64,000 bases of DNA from Glycine soja (GCF_004193775.1 NC_041008.1:3412958-3476957), one strand, 5' to 3'; numbered from the stretch's first letter, positions 36,070 to 50,157 are shown. Notes: generated from the letters alone by a model not told the origin. Numbers and translations: made by a program.

Positions 36070-36341
36070 TTCCTTCATTCTTAATTATAAGATATTTTTA
36101 AAAATTTGTTTGTTATTTTTAATAAAATTATTTTTTAATTTTCAGATATATTAATTTTTTTCTACATATTCTTATTTAATTATTTTTTCAAAACACTAAT
36201 AAAAAAAATAATTTAAGTGAATAAAAAAAATAAAAATATATAATTTTAAAATGATAGTACAATTAATTATGAGAGATTTAATATAATTAATTTTAAAAAC
36301 ATTAATTAATTAAAAATATCTTATAGTTAAGAACGAATGAG
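36070..36341. mobile_element. Stowaway-like MITE (about 270 bp)
   Basis: Terminal inverted repeats: the left CCTTCATTCTTAATTATAAG is followed by ATATTTTTA, and the right end in reverse reads CATTCGTTCTTAACTATAAG followed by ATATTTTTA. The CCTTC.TTCTTAATTATAAG style is that of plant Tc1/mariner-derived Stowaway elements. The TA duplication is not clear. The interior is AT-rich and non-coding. Confidence 0.6.
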
Positions 36342-36344
36342 CTA

Positions 36345-39300
36345 TGCATTTATTTCTTATCAACTAAACTCAGGGTTTATTGGTTACAAGGTGTCCTTTA
36401 ATTAGGTGTCTCTCGTTGGTTGGTATAAATTAAAGTATAATTTTATGCCTGTTTGGCTGTTTGTTAGCTGAGACTATTCAAAGTTGGTGGAAATTCAAGT
36501 CAGGTTGCTGCAGGACATTATTGTATGTTGGCTCATGTTATTGCCATTAACTTTCCTCCTCAAGCACGGGTCATCTAACTACTCCACAAAAAGGGTCAAA
36601 CAATAAATAATATTTTTCTATATATATATAAAATTCAAATCACGTGATATTAAATGCTCATTAGGTTAAGTGTTAAGTATAACTTCATTAAAAAAAAAGT
36701 TTTAAGTTTGAGTCATTTAGATGGAGAAAATAGACACTAAAAATCTTTTTACTTTTAAGAGTATTGTTAAGGAATTTATTGTTGAAGAGTTACATTGAAA
36801 ATTATACAAGAGTGTACGTTTTGTTATATTTTTTTAATAAAAATAGTTCTATTTTTGAATTCTTAATTAGTATCCTAATGACATTTATTAGCATTTTCAT
36901 TATCTTTAAACAAGAGCAGTTCCTGCACTTAAAATTTGTTTTCCGCATCTTTTTAAGCTTTCGAGAAGGCTAATCTTCTTTATCAGTATATTTTTTTATC
37001 AGAAAAAGCTAATCTAAAATGTAAAATTATATTTAGATTAGGTTTTTTATATTTTGGAAAGGTTTATCTAAAATATAATTTTACAGATTAGGTGCAATAA
37101 GCAATTGCCAATCATGGGGTGTAAAAAGCAACTGTCTTAAATAAGTTCATCTAACTCTAGTTAATTCTATGACTTTGAAATACATCTGCTAATTTGATTC
37201 GGTCAGTTACTACATGCCCACGAGATTTGATAAAATTCAAACTAATCCCAATCAATTAATTTGATTTTCTTTTGTCCTGAGTCAAAAGATTATGTGTGTT
37301 CCTCAATTTATCGTATATAAATACAACAAGATTTTACATCTCAATACTTTAAAATAATAAATTAATTTGATTTGATTCAGGCTTGTAATTTTTTTTTCCT
37401 CAAATTCAAATTCTTTTAATTAAAATAGGTATGTTTCAATTTAATTTGTTGGGTTTATATTTGTTTTAGTTACAGGAAATTTTCGGAAAACGGCATGAAG
37501 ATTACTAACTACTAAAGTACTTAAATGTATGTTATCTTTGGCTTTTAATGCGGATTTACGGTGAGTTTATTTAAACTTTAAAAAATAATTTTAAAATAAA
37601 TATTTTTTTATATAAGTGTTTTTTAAAAAAGCGAATAAAATTTATTTGTTAAAAGAAACAGAAAAATATTTTTTTAAAACAAATAACATTTTAAACAAAC
37701 AAGTTAAAAAAAAGAAAGCTGATTATTTTAAAATAATTATTTATATTAATAAATAAATTCAAACAAACTTACTCTTAAACTTGAATGGATTGATAATTAT
37801 TCGAATTACTAAAATCTCTGGCGATTGTAGATCTTACTATCTTCCTAACCATAAAATCTTGAGATAAAAGTCAATACTCCCTCACCTGCTAAGATTCTAA
37901 GAGACATTGAAAAATGGATTTGATATTTGATGTAAAGTCACTTTAAGGACTACTTTGTTTAAGTTTTTTTTTTTTACAAAAATAAGTATTATTTTAAATG
38001 AAATAAGAAGTTTTATAATTTGCAGATGTGTTTATTTGAAATAATAATTTTTTATTTTTTTCAAAAAGCAATTTCCATATGTTTTTAAAAAATATTTATA
38101 TAAAAAATATTTTTAAAAATTATTTTTTAAGTTTAAAATAAATTATCCTAAAGAAAATATCATATAACTAAGCATAAAACAGGAAAACTGCACAATTTTC
38201 AAACCTAAAGAAAAAAAAATGAAATAACTAAAAAAAAAATCATATAATTGAACCTATAGAGTACAATATTAGAATCTTACGTACAAAAAGAAAAGAAAGA
38301 TATGCCCTAATTACTGAAGGTTTTGTTTAGCAATTGTCTCCCCACAAGCACGAAAATGTCAAAGTGTCAGAGCTCGTTGAAAATGTAGAGTAGACTCAGT
38401 CGTTGACACACAACACCATTATTGTCATCTTCTCTTATCGCAAATTAAAATCCCACAAATTTCATATTGCCAATAGTTTCAGAGCTTGTCAGGTTGCAAG
38501 AGCTATAAGATTTATATAAAGGTGCATCTTGATTTGATAAAAGTAAATAAAAAGGATCTTACTTATCAATATTTTTAAAATATTGATTAAGAAATTAAAA
38601 GAGAAAAATATTTATTATTTAAATCTTAAAAGAATATAAAAAAATATAAACTATATAATTTTATGTCTTTTTAATAAATACAAAAATCTTCTTAAAAAAC
38701 TGATTAACATTTGTAAATAAAGAATTTGATAGTACGAAAACACTTGTTTTGTGTGTGATTTTAAAATTTAGGCGTGAGATAACACAAACGAAGCACAGGA
38801 TATAAGTAAAATGAACAAACTACTTACTGAACTGATAGCTTCTTATCCCACAACAATTTCACCCAACCCTTTTCACCTGTTCAATAAAACTAACTTTCTC
38901 TCCACTTTGCCCCTCGTAAAAAAATGTTTGGGTTCGTTTGACAATTGAGTTTTATAAGAAAATAAAATGGAGTTTTTATATTAATATAAATTTACTATTT
39001 TTTCTGATATGGGTATTAATTCAATTTTGTTTCAACTTTTTTATTATTAGATTTGTTAATTTATTCAAATCTCAATATATTTCTTAAGCAGTTAAAATTT
39101 TGTTCTTGGTTAAGAAATAAGAACTCCAATTCCTTTGGCTCTTAAAAAGGAATAAGCTTTAAATGTACAAATCCCTAAAGTTAATAAGCATCTAATGTCT
39201 CCACTACATTTTTTTAAGGAATGTCTCCACTATTTTTTTTTAACAAATGTCTCCACTATTATGCACCCTTAAATCGCTCCCTCTACCATCACCTTTTTAA

Positions 39301-42300
39301 ATGACAATTTTATTAGTTCTGTAAATTTATATAATTATTTGTTGAGTAATTTGATGAGCATTAAATATTAATAAGATAAAAGTTTTTTGTCTCTTTTTTT
39401 TTGTTTCTTATTGTATTCCTATCCTACTTTCTTATCTTATATTTTTTTGTTTTATCCTTAATATATATATATAACACCCTTATTATCTTAAATTTTATGT
39501 TAATATTCAATTTTCATAACAAAATTTATTTTAATTATAAAATAAAAATATTAAATATTTTTTAGCATATTGAACCTGTCTAATTTTAATTTTTTATTTT
39601 TTTATAAAATAGTGAAGATAACATTATTCTATCTAAAATTTTCATCAATTTTAAATAAGATAACAGGGATGGAGAACACGGATCACCCGTGTTTTTTATG
39701 ACAATACGTGATGGCCTGATGGGCCCATTCATTTAAGAATAATGCTTTCTATATAGTATTTTCACAATGTTTTATACACTGTTTTTTGTCCTTATTTTCA
39801 TTACGTTGTGTATCTCATTATATATTTTTTTCTGCCTCTTATTTTACTATTTTATACACTGTATAATTCATTGTTTTATTGTATAAATTTAATATATAAA
39901 TAAGTTAATAATACATGCAAAGATGCGTCCGGGTTTCTCTTGCCCAAACGATTCAGAAAAAAAAAAAAAAAACATCCAGTCACCAAGTTATAAATCATTA
40001 TATATAATAAATTAATTAATTTTATAATAATTATCTCACAAATTATATTAAGAATTTTTTTTTATTAATTGATAATATAAAAATTCTCACACTATCAATA
40101 CATTTCTGTTAAGCTCTATAGATAATATTACTGCTCATCTAACAGGAGCCTTGACGCGAGAAAATAGGCCCTGCATATACGAGTTAAATTGCAAAAAGTA
40201 TTTCAGAGAGAAATGAGAAAGCAATGCATCAGTCATCAGTAACATGTTGGAAAAAATACGTGTGAAAATTAAATATTTTTTATTTTTCTTAAAAGTTACC
40301 TTATCTGTTTTTTAAAATATATATGGATTTATTAATGTATATCTATTTATTATTTTAGAAGAAATATTGTATTAATTTATAGCTTTTGTTTTTTAAAATA
40401 GATTTAAATATACTTTCTCAAAACATTCCTTTTAAAAGATAATTATGTATATATCAATCTATGTCTATATATTATATAAAATAATGTTTTATATAGTTTA
40501 GAGCTACAATAAACTCGTTCTTGAATTAAATACAATTAAATTAATTTTAATTAATAAATAATAAATGTAGATTTAATCATTAATTTAATAATTTCATTAA
40601 ATAATTTTTAAATTGATTTAATTTTTCATTAAATCTTAGATTTTTATTTTTTTACCAGAATAATAAATAATAAATAAAAAACTCAAGTAAATAGTGATAT
40701 ATAAGATAATAATCATGATATATATGATGCCGTATAATTTTAATATTTGATTTTTCAAGTTTGAATTAATAGTTAATACTTTATCAAAACTTAATATTTA
40801 TATTTTTGAATTTCATTCCTCTCGAGGATGATTTTCATATCAAAACTTTTGCATTCTTCTTTTATGTTTATTCGGCAAAGAGTGAATGAATTCATTTTTA
40901 TATGACCAACTGCCTATGTAATAGTGCATAGTAATCCTCTGATAGCATATACAGTGCACCCAGTAGGATCTCATTAATCCGTCTTGACTTTGATAGATAT
41001 ATCTGAATTGATCAGGTATGAGTTTGGATTTTTCTGATTACTAAAATTAGGGTACGGGTATAAGATTATTAGATCTGTCCCGACCCTGAATCTAAACCCG
41101 TCTTGCTATTTAAAATCTTTAAAATTTTTGCATAATTTAATCAAAATGCATAGAATTTTTATAACTAGTTAATTTTATTTTAGAATTTTTATATAATTTA
41201 ATATTATTTTTTTAATTATTTTTATAGACACATGTGCTATAATAAATTTATTGATGTATAAGTAATTAAAAATAAATATTTAAAAATCAATTTATTTTTT
41301 TTAAAATTAAATTTTTAATACTTTTATTACAAAAAAAATATTTTTTAATTTAGATCGTGTATAGAATAAGGTCGGGATGAGATAATATAGGTAAACCCAT
41401 CAGATATCACGTACGGATAAGAGATTGGGACAGACTTTTGCCAAATTTGTGTTCGTTTTCTCTTATTTTTCACGCTTCTTGCATTCTCTTTTAAACTTTT
41501 TATTTGGTAATATAACTTTCCATTCAAGGCAATGTGAAATTACCACCCCTTATCTCTTCTTCATGTATTATTTATTTTTAAAATTTGCGTCAAATGTTGT
41601 TGTTCATTTATTCAACTAATCTCATTGTTTTTTTTTGTTATCGATTTCATTCTTTTTTGTTTTGTTTTTTCTTTAATTCAATTCAATATTTTATTGTTTC
41701 TTTCATTTTTGTGCGTTAATTATTATTATTTTTTTGTACCTTTTCTCAAATTCTTATCCAGAACTAATTAATGGTGTTTGTTTATGCATTGTCTCAAATT
41801 CTTATATAAGGACTGATTATTGGTTCTACAGTTAAATGTTTTATATATACTAATTAATGGTAGTTAATATATTTTTTTGGCTCTTTTCGTATTTTTGTAT
41901 TTGTTAAATTTATATATGCTATTTAAGTTGGTTCTTTAAGTTTGTATTACGTACATAAGAACATCATAGGGAAACACTTGGTCCATCTTCTCAGCAATTT
42001 CGCACAACAAAAGAGTCGTGGTGGAAATGAAAATTATTTTAATGAAAAATTAGTAGGAAAAATTTATACTTAAATTAATAAATCAATTTAAATTTAAATT
42101 GAATTAACCACATTTAATCAAGAAAATTATATAAAATTAGTATACAAAAAGGAGTTTTGGCTTAATTTTTTCCTCTCAAGTTATGGATATTTTAGAAATT
42201 TTACTTTTAATTGTATTTTTAATTAATTACATTGCATTTACAAATGCATTTCTACATTAATTCTATTGAAAGTCCAACGAAACAAAAAACATTTAATTGT

Positions 42301-43200
42301 AGAACCAACCAACAAAATGATATTTTCAATTATGTGGTTAAATGAATTTTAACTTAAAAAATATATTAAAACACAATTATATAAAAAAATGTAAATTAAA
42401 CTCAACATATGTGCATGACACAGTTCTTTTAAGGTAATTAGGACCAATTACAATTAATATATATTATGAATTACATAACTAATTAAGGTAGTTTTTAGTG
42501 GTATATTTATAATTTTACTTAAGGCAATAAAGATTATTTTATTATTAAAATCATTTAGCTGCAATTATCCTTCCATATTTATCTTATTATCTTTGTGTTT
42601 ATATTTATGTATCTATTATGTGTTTTTTTATTTTTTTTTACATCGACTCTCTCAAGTTGATGTGTTTATTCTATGTTAATATCCAATATTTTTCTTATTC
42701 AATATGAGATCCTACGCTTTCTTCACGATTCATGCTTTCTTGTGCAATCATTTTCTTTTTGTTGGAGTATTCATTCCTGGGGTTTGATAAATTTTGAGCA
42801 CATTTATATTATTTCTTTCATTGCCACTTCTATCCAAGCATATTGCTTATGATGTGTGATAGTTTTTAAATGATTTGCAGGTTTAAAATCAAGGAAGCTA
42901 AGGCTTCCAACCTTGCTTTATTTTGAGTTACGAGAGCATTTTTTTTATTATGATGTGTATTTTGAGTACTAGAAATACATTCCTTTAAACACAATTTTTT
43001 TAGGCAAAATAAGTATATTTATATAATAGAAGAGAACCTAGAATAAGTAGTAACAAGTTCACAAAAGTGTAACCGCTAACGGATAGAGCAAACACTCCTG
43101 CAATTCATAACTATTGATTATGATAATTTCCTTGCATTTTTCTCAAATTAAAATATAAATTTTCCCCTCCAAATTTACCCATGCGATATGGGTATTATCT
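36345..43200. other. AT-rich intergenic desert with decayed repeats, no gene seen
   Basis: Inverted AT-rich halves at about 37560-37700 and 38030-38160 suggest another foldback element. A three-copy tandem repeat lies at 39193-39259. No coding exon, RNA gene or GC island was found. Confidence 0.5.
39193..39259 (+). repeat. Short tandem repeat, 3 copies, period about 26
   Basis: AATGTCTCCACTA followed by a T-run and AA recurs at about 39194, 39220 and 39246. Confidence 0.8.
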
Positions 43201-43201
43201 A

Positions 43202-43202
<1 letters not shown>

Positions 43203-43246
<44 letters not shown>
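43203..43246. repeat. (TA)22 microsatellite
   Basis: Perfect TA run in AT-rich intergenic DNA. Confidence 0.95.
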
Positions 43247-43250
<4 letters not shown>

Positions 43251-44439
43251 GAAATATTTAATAATGTTACGTCACAATCTCATATTCATTTTCTAAAAAA
43301 TGATATCAATTCAATTATTATTCTATTAAATGGAAGAATTGTATTTTTATAATTTTTATTTTTAATCAATTATTTCATTCCTCTTTTAGTATTATGTTTA
43401 TAATGATACTAATATTGTTTAATAATGTACTACCAAAAATTATCAATAATTCTATTTCATTCATTTTTAGTATTATCTTAATTAATAATATATCAGCAAT
43501 ATGTATATGGTGTTTTTTAATTATTTAATCTGCTACTAAAAAAAATCAGAAATCACCATTTTTTTTGCTACTAAAATATTTAATAATAATAATTTTCTGA
43601 ATCACATGTATATATATGAATATATTTAAATATTTATTGATATATCTATTAACATATATTTATTAAGATTTAAAATAAATAATTAATAATATATTAAAAA
43701 TTTAAAATAATATAAAAAATATTCTTATAAATTATAAAATATAAATTTAATATCCTATCAGACAGGAGTAATCAGCAACGTTAATAAAATAAAGTACAGA
43801 ATTAATTAATTCAACAAAAAAAAAAATTGGGGTAAATGAAATGCATTAAACGCATAGCACAGAAGTAGTAATTTGTGTACATCATCAAATTTCCGTAAAA
43901 AAAAAAGGAATATTTGTAGCATTGCTTATCACGTGTTTGTTTCCTAAGGAGTCACGACACGAGTCTCAAGGAAACGTGATTCGCCCGCTTTTATGGATCC
44001 CACACACGCGTTTATGATTGTCGGCACGCAATGCCACTCTCCTCACGTTGTTACCTAACAAAGGCGATAGTAGTAAAAATCATAGTAACAGCCTGTAAAC
44101 TAGTTAGTTAGAGTCTAATTTAAGTGTGTGTCTCCATCCTTGCTTAATTTAAATGTCATTGTATGTGTAATTTCAAAATGTAATACATGTGCTTTTTATT
44201 TTTTTAGAATAATGATAAACCTGCACTCCACCACTTTGGGTGGATGAATGAGAGAGATAATGAAAAAATAGAAAGAAAAAAAATGATAAATATGATATAT
44301 GATATGATGAAAAAAAGGTAAAAATAGATAAAGAAAAAAAATGAGATGGAAGTGAATTGCAAGAGAGTGCGTGATATGAATATTAATACTCTTTTTTGAA
44401 AAAGTGTTTATTATATCCAATAAGAAAACAATTTTTTTT

Positions 44440-46510
44440 ATAGGAAAATTTTAATTTTTAAATAAAAATTTCATTAAAATGTGGTACCATCTCCAAGGAA
44501 ATAGTCTAAGGGTATCCAAATGAGACTCTCACTTAGGAAAACTAGACAGTAAGTGTCGAGGTCACCCTGTCGTGCACAGACAACTCCCCCCACGGTGATC
44601 AGCTTGAGTCTCAAGGGAGTTTCAAACCAAGTGACATGCCCCCAAGTACAAGTATTCCTCCTTATGGAAAACTACAAGTACTTACTCACAAAGTTTATAC
44701 TATTTTCATGTCATATGAAGTATGAAACATGAGCATCATTAATGCATTGACCGTGAATAATTAAATATTCTAAGTCATCCCCCTCTAGAGATGCTTAAAA
44801 CTCTTTAACTACTATATTTCCCCTACCAAGGATATTCAACAAGGTCACTGCACCCCCATGTACATACGCAACATAACATCATCACAATGCATTTTCAACA
44901 TCATCAACATTTCATCTCAATATCATTCTCAACATCAACATCATCTCATTTCAATGACATTAACAACAACAACAACATCGTCTCATATTAACACAATCAT
45001 CAACAGCAACATCAACTCATGTTAATATAGTCATCAATAACAACATCATCTCATATCAATATTATCATAAACATCAACGTCACCTCATATAAATTAATGT
45101 CTTCAATAGAAATATTATCAGTAAGTCACACTCCGCATTTACATATATAGTTCATGCTTGAGATTCACACTCCTCAGGTCTTCAGACAACACAAATCTAA
45201 TGAAAACAATAATGTTATTCATCAATAATAGATATATCGCATCCCATTAGTCAAAAACATTATTTTCTTGAAAATCAGCATGCAACAGGGATAAACATAC
45301 ATCCTCATAGTTAGGTTCCCTGACCCCATCTATGGTATTAAAAGGCATAAATTATAATAAGCTCTTCTCACCTATCGTGAGCTCTATGTCAATTTCTCTT
45401 TGCGTCGCTCAGAGACCTCTCTCGTTCACATTCGTTAGTCCAAAAGCAAGGTTCTATATACCAAATTGAAGGAAATTTAGTATAAATTTCAGAAACAAGA
45501 TTAATGATAACATTCAGAGTCAAATACCCATGTCAAAACATAAAGGGCTGATGGGTGTTTCGGATTCTACTAAAAGGAGACATCATTCTAAAATTCCGAT
45601 CACGCCTATGTGACCGAGGTTCAATGAAGGTCACCAAAATAACATCAATGTTATGAGAATATAACTTTTACAATGTCTCATTCTTAAGGGTTTTTTAAAG
45701 GAAGTGTAAAAACACCCTATTACATTATCCAAAACACAAGAGGCACTAAGAGAAACTCAAACTAACTAAGAGAAAGACTTAGAAGTCAAGATTACCTCAG
45801 AGAAGCTTTGAAATGGAGGATTGGGAAAAATTTCTCCACTGAATCCTTAAGGAGGATTCCGCTTCGATTAAAATGTTCCTCTTGGTGTGGGGGTTCGGCG
45901 GCAAGCAACAGCAGCTCGTGGTGGCCACCAGTGGTCCTGGGTGGAAGAGAAGGAGGTGTTATGGTTTGGGTGGCGTTTAGAGAGGAGGAGAGAGTGAAAA
46001 TCGTGTTTTTTACGCTGAATAACGTATTTATAATATGCAGATCTCGCTTAAAGAGCTCGTCTCGCTAAGCGCAAGTCCACTTTTCGCGCTTAGCGCGACA
46101 ATTCGCGCTTAGTGCAACTCCCTCTGCACTAGGTCTCGCTCAACGCAATTACCTCTAGGGTTGGAATTGCGCTTAGCGTGCCCTTCTCGCTTAGAGCCAT
46201 CAAAAGTTGTTATTTTCAAAATCCAAACGGTTAGATTGTGCGAATATGTCCTAGAAAGCTTCAGACAAAATTTGAAGAAGATCTAACGGTTAACGAATTC
46301 GAGATCGTGATTTTACTAAAATAAGTTTAGACAAAATTTGAAATATCATAATTTCAACTTAGCTCAACATAACTCAACATCCACATCAAAAAATTCACAT
46401 ATGACTAATTCAAGTCATACCTGAACTCATTCAAGTCAACCATATAGTCAAATAACACGATAAATACAATTAAACATCGATTTATAATTAGTAATATTTC
46501 AGGGTATTAC
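44440..46510. mobile_element. Dispersed repeat insertion of unknown class (about 2 kb)
   Basis: The composition changes abruptly from AT-rich flanks to mixed sequence at about 44480 and back at about 46505 (GGGTATTACAG). Inside are a 34-bp minisatellite (44937-45109), and a cluster of CGCTTAGCG / CGCTAAGCG words at 46040-46200, wording I associate with soybean repeats. Similar purine-rich AGAGATAATGAAAAAATAGA-type sequence lies on both sides (about 44250-44400, 46515-46600), which may mean it inserted into or beside a MITE. An 86-codon plus frame at 45808 shows no known domain. No LTR pair or TIR was demonstrated. Confidence 0.45.
44937..45109 (+). repeat. Degenerate 34-bp minisatellite, 5 units
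   Basis: Units begin at 44937, 44974, 45008, 45042 and 45076, each starting AACATC(A/G)(T/A)CTCAT or close variants (the last AACGTCACCTCAT). Spacing is exactly 34 except for one extra AAC after the first. Further CATCAACATC wording to the left suggests older decayed units. Confidence 0.8.
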
Positions 46511-46514
46511 AGTG

Positions 46515-48950
46515 TATACTTCGAGAGACATAAAAAGAGAATAAAGATAAGTAATTAATATGATATATGATATTATAAGAAGAAAGAGATAGGAAAAAAA
46601 CATGTGGTGATGTGTTTAGATAATATAAGTATATAAATATCACCACTCTATTCAATATCGAGTGATAATATTTTGACATCCAAAAAATTTCAATACTCAT
46701 TAACTCTTTTTTCTCTTTATCTCTTCTCATCGTATTACATCTTTAATTACTTATATTTGTTTTTCTCTCTCAAGTTGTAGATAACTCAAGGGTATCAAAA
46801 GAAATATTTTTCTTCAATATTTAATTATGTCTCAAATAGAACTATTCTTTTATATAAAAAATAATGTATTGCATGTATACATTTATAGGCATTTCAATAA
46901 CAAAATACTAATAGTATAGTTTGTTAACATGTTTCAACTAAAAAATAAGCATATATATGCTAATAAGTTCATAATTTTTTTTTTCTCATTTTGATCTCTA
47001 AACATATGATATTATTATTGCTTAAATATTTAGCTAGGGACCAAAATGAGGAAGCAAAAAAAAGTTAATTTTATAGACTTAAATGAAACACTAAAAGTTT
47101 TCAGAAACCCATTTAAAATTTTCTTAATTTTAAGTATTAGCATAATGACAAAATATAATTTTAGGGAATAATTTCATCATTTACTCATTTTGTGATCAAA
47201 CAGTTTTATAAGTTTAAAACATTTTGTTTATTGTGCTACTTGAAGTATTTTTTAAACTCCAACTTTTAATTTATAGCTTTTTGTCTTTATTATTTATTAT
47301 AATATTATTATATATTCAAGACTTGAAAATTTCAATTTAGTTGTTAAAACAATTACACACTAATTAATCCACTGACCTGATTTTACCTACCTTTTTGCAT
47401 AAGTTTTTAGTTTTTGGCTAACATTTTAGCTTCAAACTATTGTTCACCAAACACAATGTAAAAATATATATTTTTATATACCAACAAATTATGAGAAAAA
47501 AGACTATGAGATGATAGTATAGAATAATTTTATATTATTATTCAATTACATTTTATAATTTATAATAAGTTTGTTAATTTTTATAAAATTATTTTAAAAG
47601 TTAAATCAACATTAATTTGTAATTAGAATAATAATATAAAATTATTTTACATTGTGAATAATCATAATTAAACTTATAAATTTTATTGAAAAATTTAAAG
47701 TCGTGTGGTGTGTGGTGGTTGTCGACGTCAACTTTATATTGTAGAAATAATTAAAGGAATAACTCAGTTTAAATCAATTTTACACGTGATATACTCACAT
47801 AAATCATTTAAAAGAAATTCACCAAACAAAAAAGCATTGAAAAATATGTAATTATGAAAGATATATTTAAATTATTTATACATATATTTCAGCCTTTTCA
47901 GAGATATCTCAGGAGTTTAAATTTAGGATCTAATTTGTTCAACATTATATTCCTCTTTCACCCATGTATAAAAAGGGGTATATTCTTATTACGGGACTTA
48001 AAAAGGGGTATTGTTATAGCAACATGTTACATTGCAATAAGGAATAGTATTTAACATAAGTGATAAATAACTGAATTATTTAAGCATATCAATAAAGATT
48101 TAATTCTCTAATAGTATTCATTTTCATGATCTCTATCTCCTTACCCACTTGATTTCTTTTCAATTTCCTCTACAACTAATCTTCGTGTTGCGTCATCGTC
48201 GGAAGAAAGCAACAACTTAAAACCTTCTCACTCGTACGACCCAAAAGCCTTTCCATTGCATTAGCCTCTACTTGGCTTTGAAATAGGGAGTCACCACCAC
48301 GAAATTGGCCACTATGGCGGGAGCGAATGCCTTCATCGACATGCTTATCGTTTCAGACTCCCTTCGAATATTCATCAACACATTGTTGCATCTGATTCTG
48401 AATGTTGCCATCATCGTGCCCTTCCTTCCAAACTCACTGAGGACTTTAGGGTGGGAGGAAGGGGGAAGAGGGAGAAGAAGCAGAAAATAGAGAGGAAAAA
48501 AAGGGATTAGGTGTGAAAATAAAATATATTTTACTTTTTAATATTTTGTCTCTCTTTTGTTCTGATAGAAAAAATGTTTGAGGGGATTTGATAAACTGAA
48601 TAAGTGTTTTCTAAGATAATCAGATAAAGTCATTAGAGATCAATAACACTTGACAAAAAGCCTAATAACTTATATTCTAACTATTTTTTTAAGTCATTAG
48701 AGATAACTTGAATAAGTGTTTTTTAAGTTAATTTTTTAGTTTTTAACTAATTTTTCAGTTTTCTAAATAATTTTATCCAACACAGCTATTATGCTTGTAT
48801 GTGTGATTATGATCTTCTGTCGTTTATTTTCAACTATTGGAATGTATTTTTACTTAAATACAATATTAATAGAAAGATAAAATAAATAAAAAATGCATGG
48901 TAGAAGATTAATTTTTCAATTATAAGGGATCCATATGCATATCCATACCA
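46515..48950. other. AT-rich intergenic with a small GC-richer island, no gene seen
   Basis: 46511-46740 reads like an inverted-repeat MITE (AGAGAATAAAGATAAGTAAT against its reverse near 46715-46755). 48180-48490 is GC-richer and open for 61 codons (MATMAGANAFIDMLIVSDSL...), but no domain is recognised and no flanking splice structure is convincing; it may be another captured fragment. Confidence 0.4.
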
Positions 48951-48956
48951 TAGAAA

Positions 48957-49610
48957 AGGTTAAATTATAATTTTGTTTTTTTTTAATTTCTCAAATTTTT
49001 AATTTTGGTTTCCCTGAAATTTTATTATAGGATTTGGTCTGCCTATTTTTAAATTGACCATTTTGATTCCACTTTCAATTAGATAATGTGACAGTTTAAG
49101 ATATGCTTATTAAAACATAAATATGATTAATTTAATAAAAGTAAGTCAAAGTTAATTAAAAAACAAAAAAAAAAATTGAAGGAATTGTGGAACTCGCCTC
49201 CTCCTGGAGAGTGAGAGGAAGCAACCTCATCTGCTCCACACGGTGCTTCCCCAAATGCATCTCCGGCACAATCAGAAACGAGGCATAGAGAGAAAAATTC
49301 CTTGGCCGGAGACTTGTGAAGCTTGAGCTTTTGGATTTGTTTGGGAATTCGATTTGTCTGAAGTCTGAACTGAGAAAGAAGGGAAGAAGTGTTGAGGAAG
49401 ACGGAAAGAGAAAGGGGGTGTGGCCGTCTCAACAATTTCTTTTATTTTTTTTATTTTGTTTTTCAACTAATTTTGACTTAATTTAATTAAATTAATCACA
49501 TTTATTTCTTAATAAGTTCATCTTAAGGAAACCAAATGTTATAGTAAAATTTTACAGGAATCAAAATTGAAAATTTTGAAAATCAAAAGAATTAAAATTA
49601 GAATTTAACT
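48957..49610. mobile_element. Mutator-like TIR element with a GC-rich captured core (about 0.65 kb)
   Basis: The left arm (48957-49165) is matched in inverse by the right arm (49440-49610): tips AGGTTAAATTATAATTTT / AGTTAAATTCTAATTTT, then ATTTTGGTTTCC..., and inner ATAAATATGATTAATTTAAT / ATAAATGTGATTAATTTAAT. The flanks CCATAGAAA (48948-48956) and TTATAGAAA (49611-49619) match at 7 of 9 bases. The core (49170-49435) is GC-rich and open on the minus strand for about 100 codons in one frame; I cannot name the source. It lies about 0.9 kb upstream of JAZ. Confidence 0.75.
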
Positions 49611-50157
49611 TTATAGAAACAAATAAAATGAAAAATTGCAACAAATTATGTTTTCCTTTATAAATTTTACTTATATTTTACTTCAAAGTTAAATTTATAA
49701 TAAGAGTTTTAAAATTAAATTAAATTTATTAATTTAAATATATTTTTATATCCTTAGATTTAGAATTATTAAATGGGTGAATTAATATGAAATTATTGTA
49801 ATTAAATTAGTAGTATTGATTTCAAGTATCAGATAAATAATTAGATTAAATACTTTAAAATAGACATTTAATTATCTTTTATAAATAATCATATTCAATT
49901 TAAATAAGATTATTTTGATTAAAATATACTATAACTTAGACCAAAAGAATCCTTAAATTTGGGATAATGTTTTTTTCTCTATATTTCATTTTCTTCTTCC
50001 CCTACCAACCTTAACAAAGGATAAAGAAAAGAAATCACTGTTAGACAACAGATACTTTTTTCTCTCTCTTAGAATGGATTTTTCGCAAACCAATTTAAAG
50101 GCGAGTGAGTTAATAGTTTTGAACAAATCCGCTGCCCGTGTTTTACCCCACAAAAAA

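Noticed and set aside
39675..39715. Hairpin AACACGG/CCGTGTT followed by a T run, like a bacterial terminator
   Set aside because: This is plant nuclear DNA with no gene ending nearby; a 7-bp stem next to T is expected by chance in AT-rich sequence.
45808..46068. 86-codon frame with Trp/Gly/Ser-rich sequence
   Set aside because: It sits inside a dispersed repeat and runs toward the CGCTTAGCG cluster; no domain is recognised.
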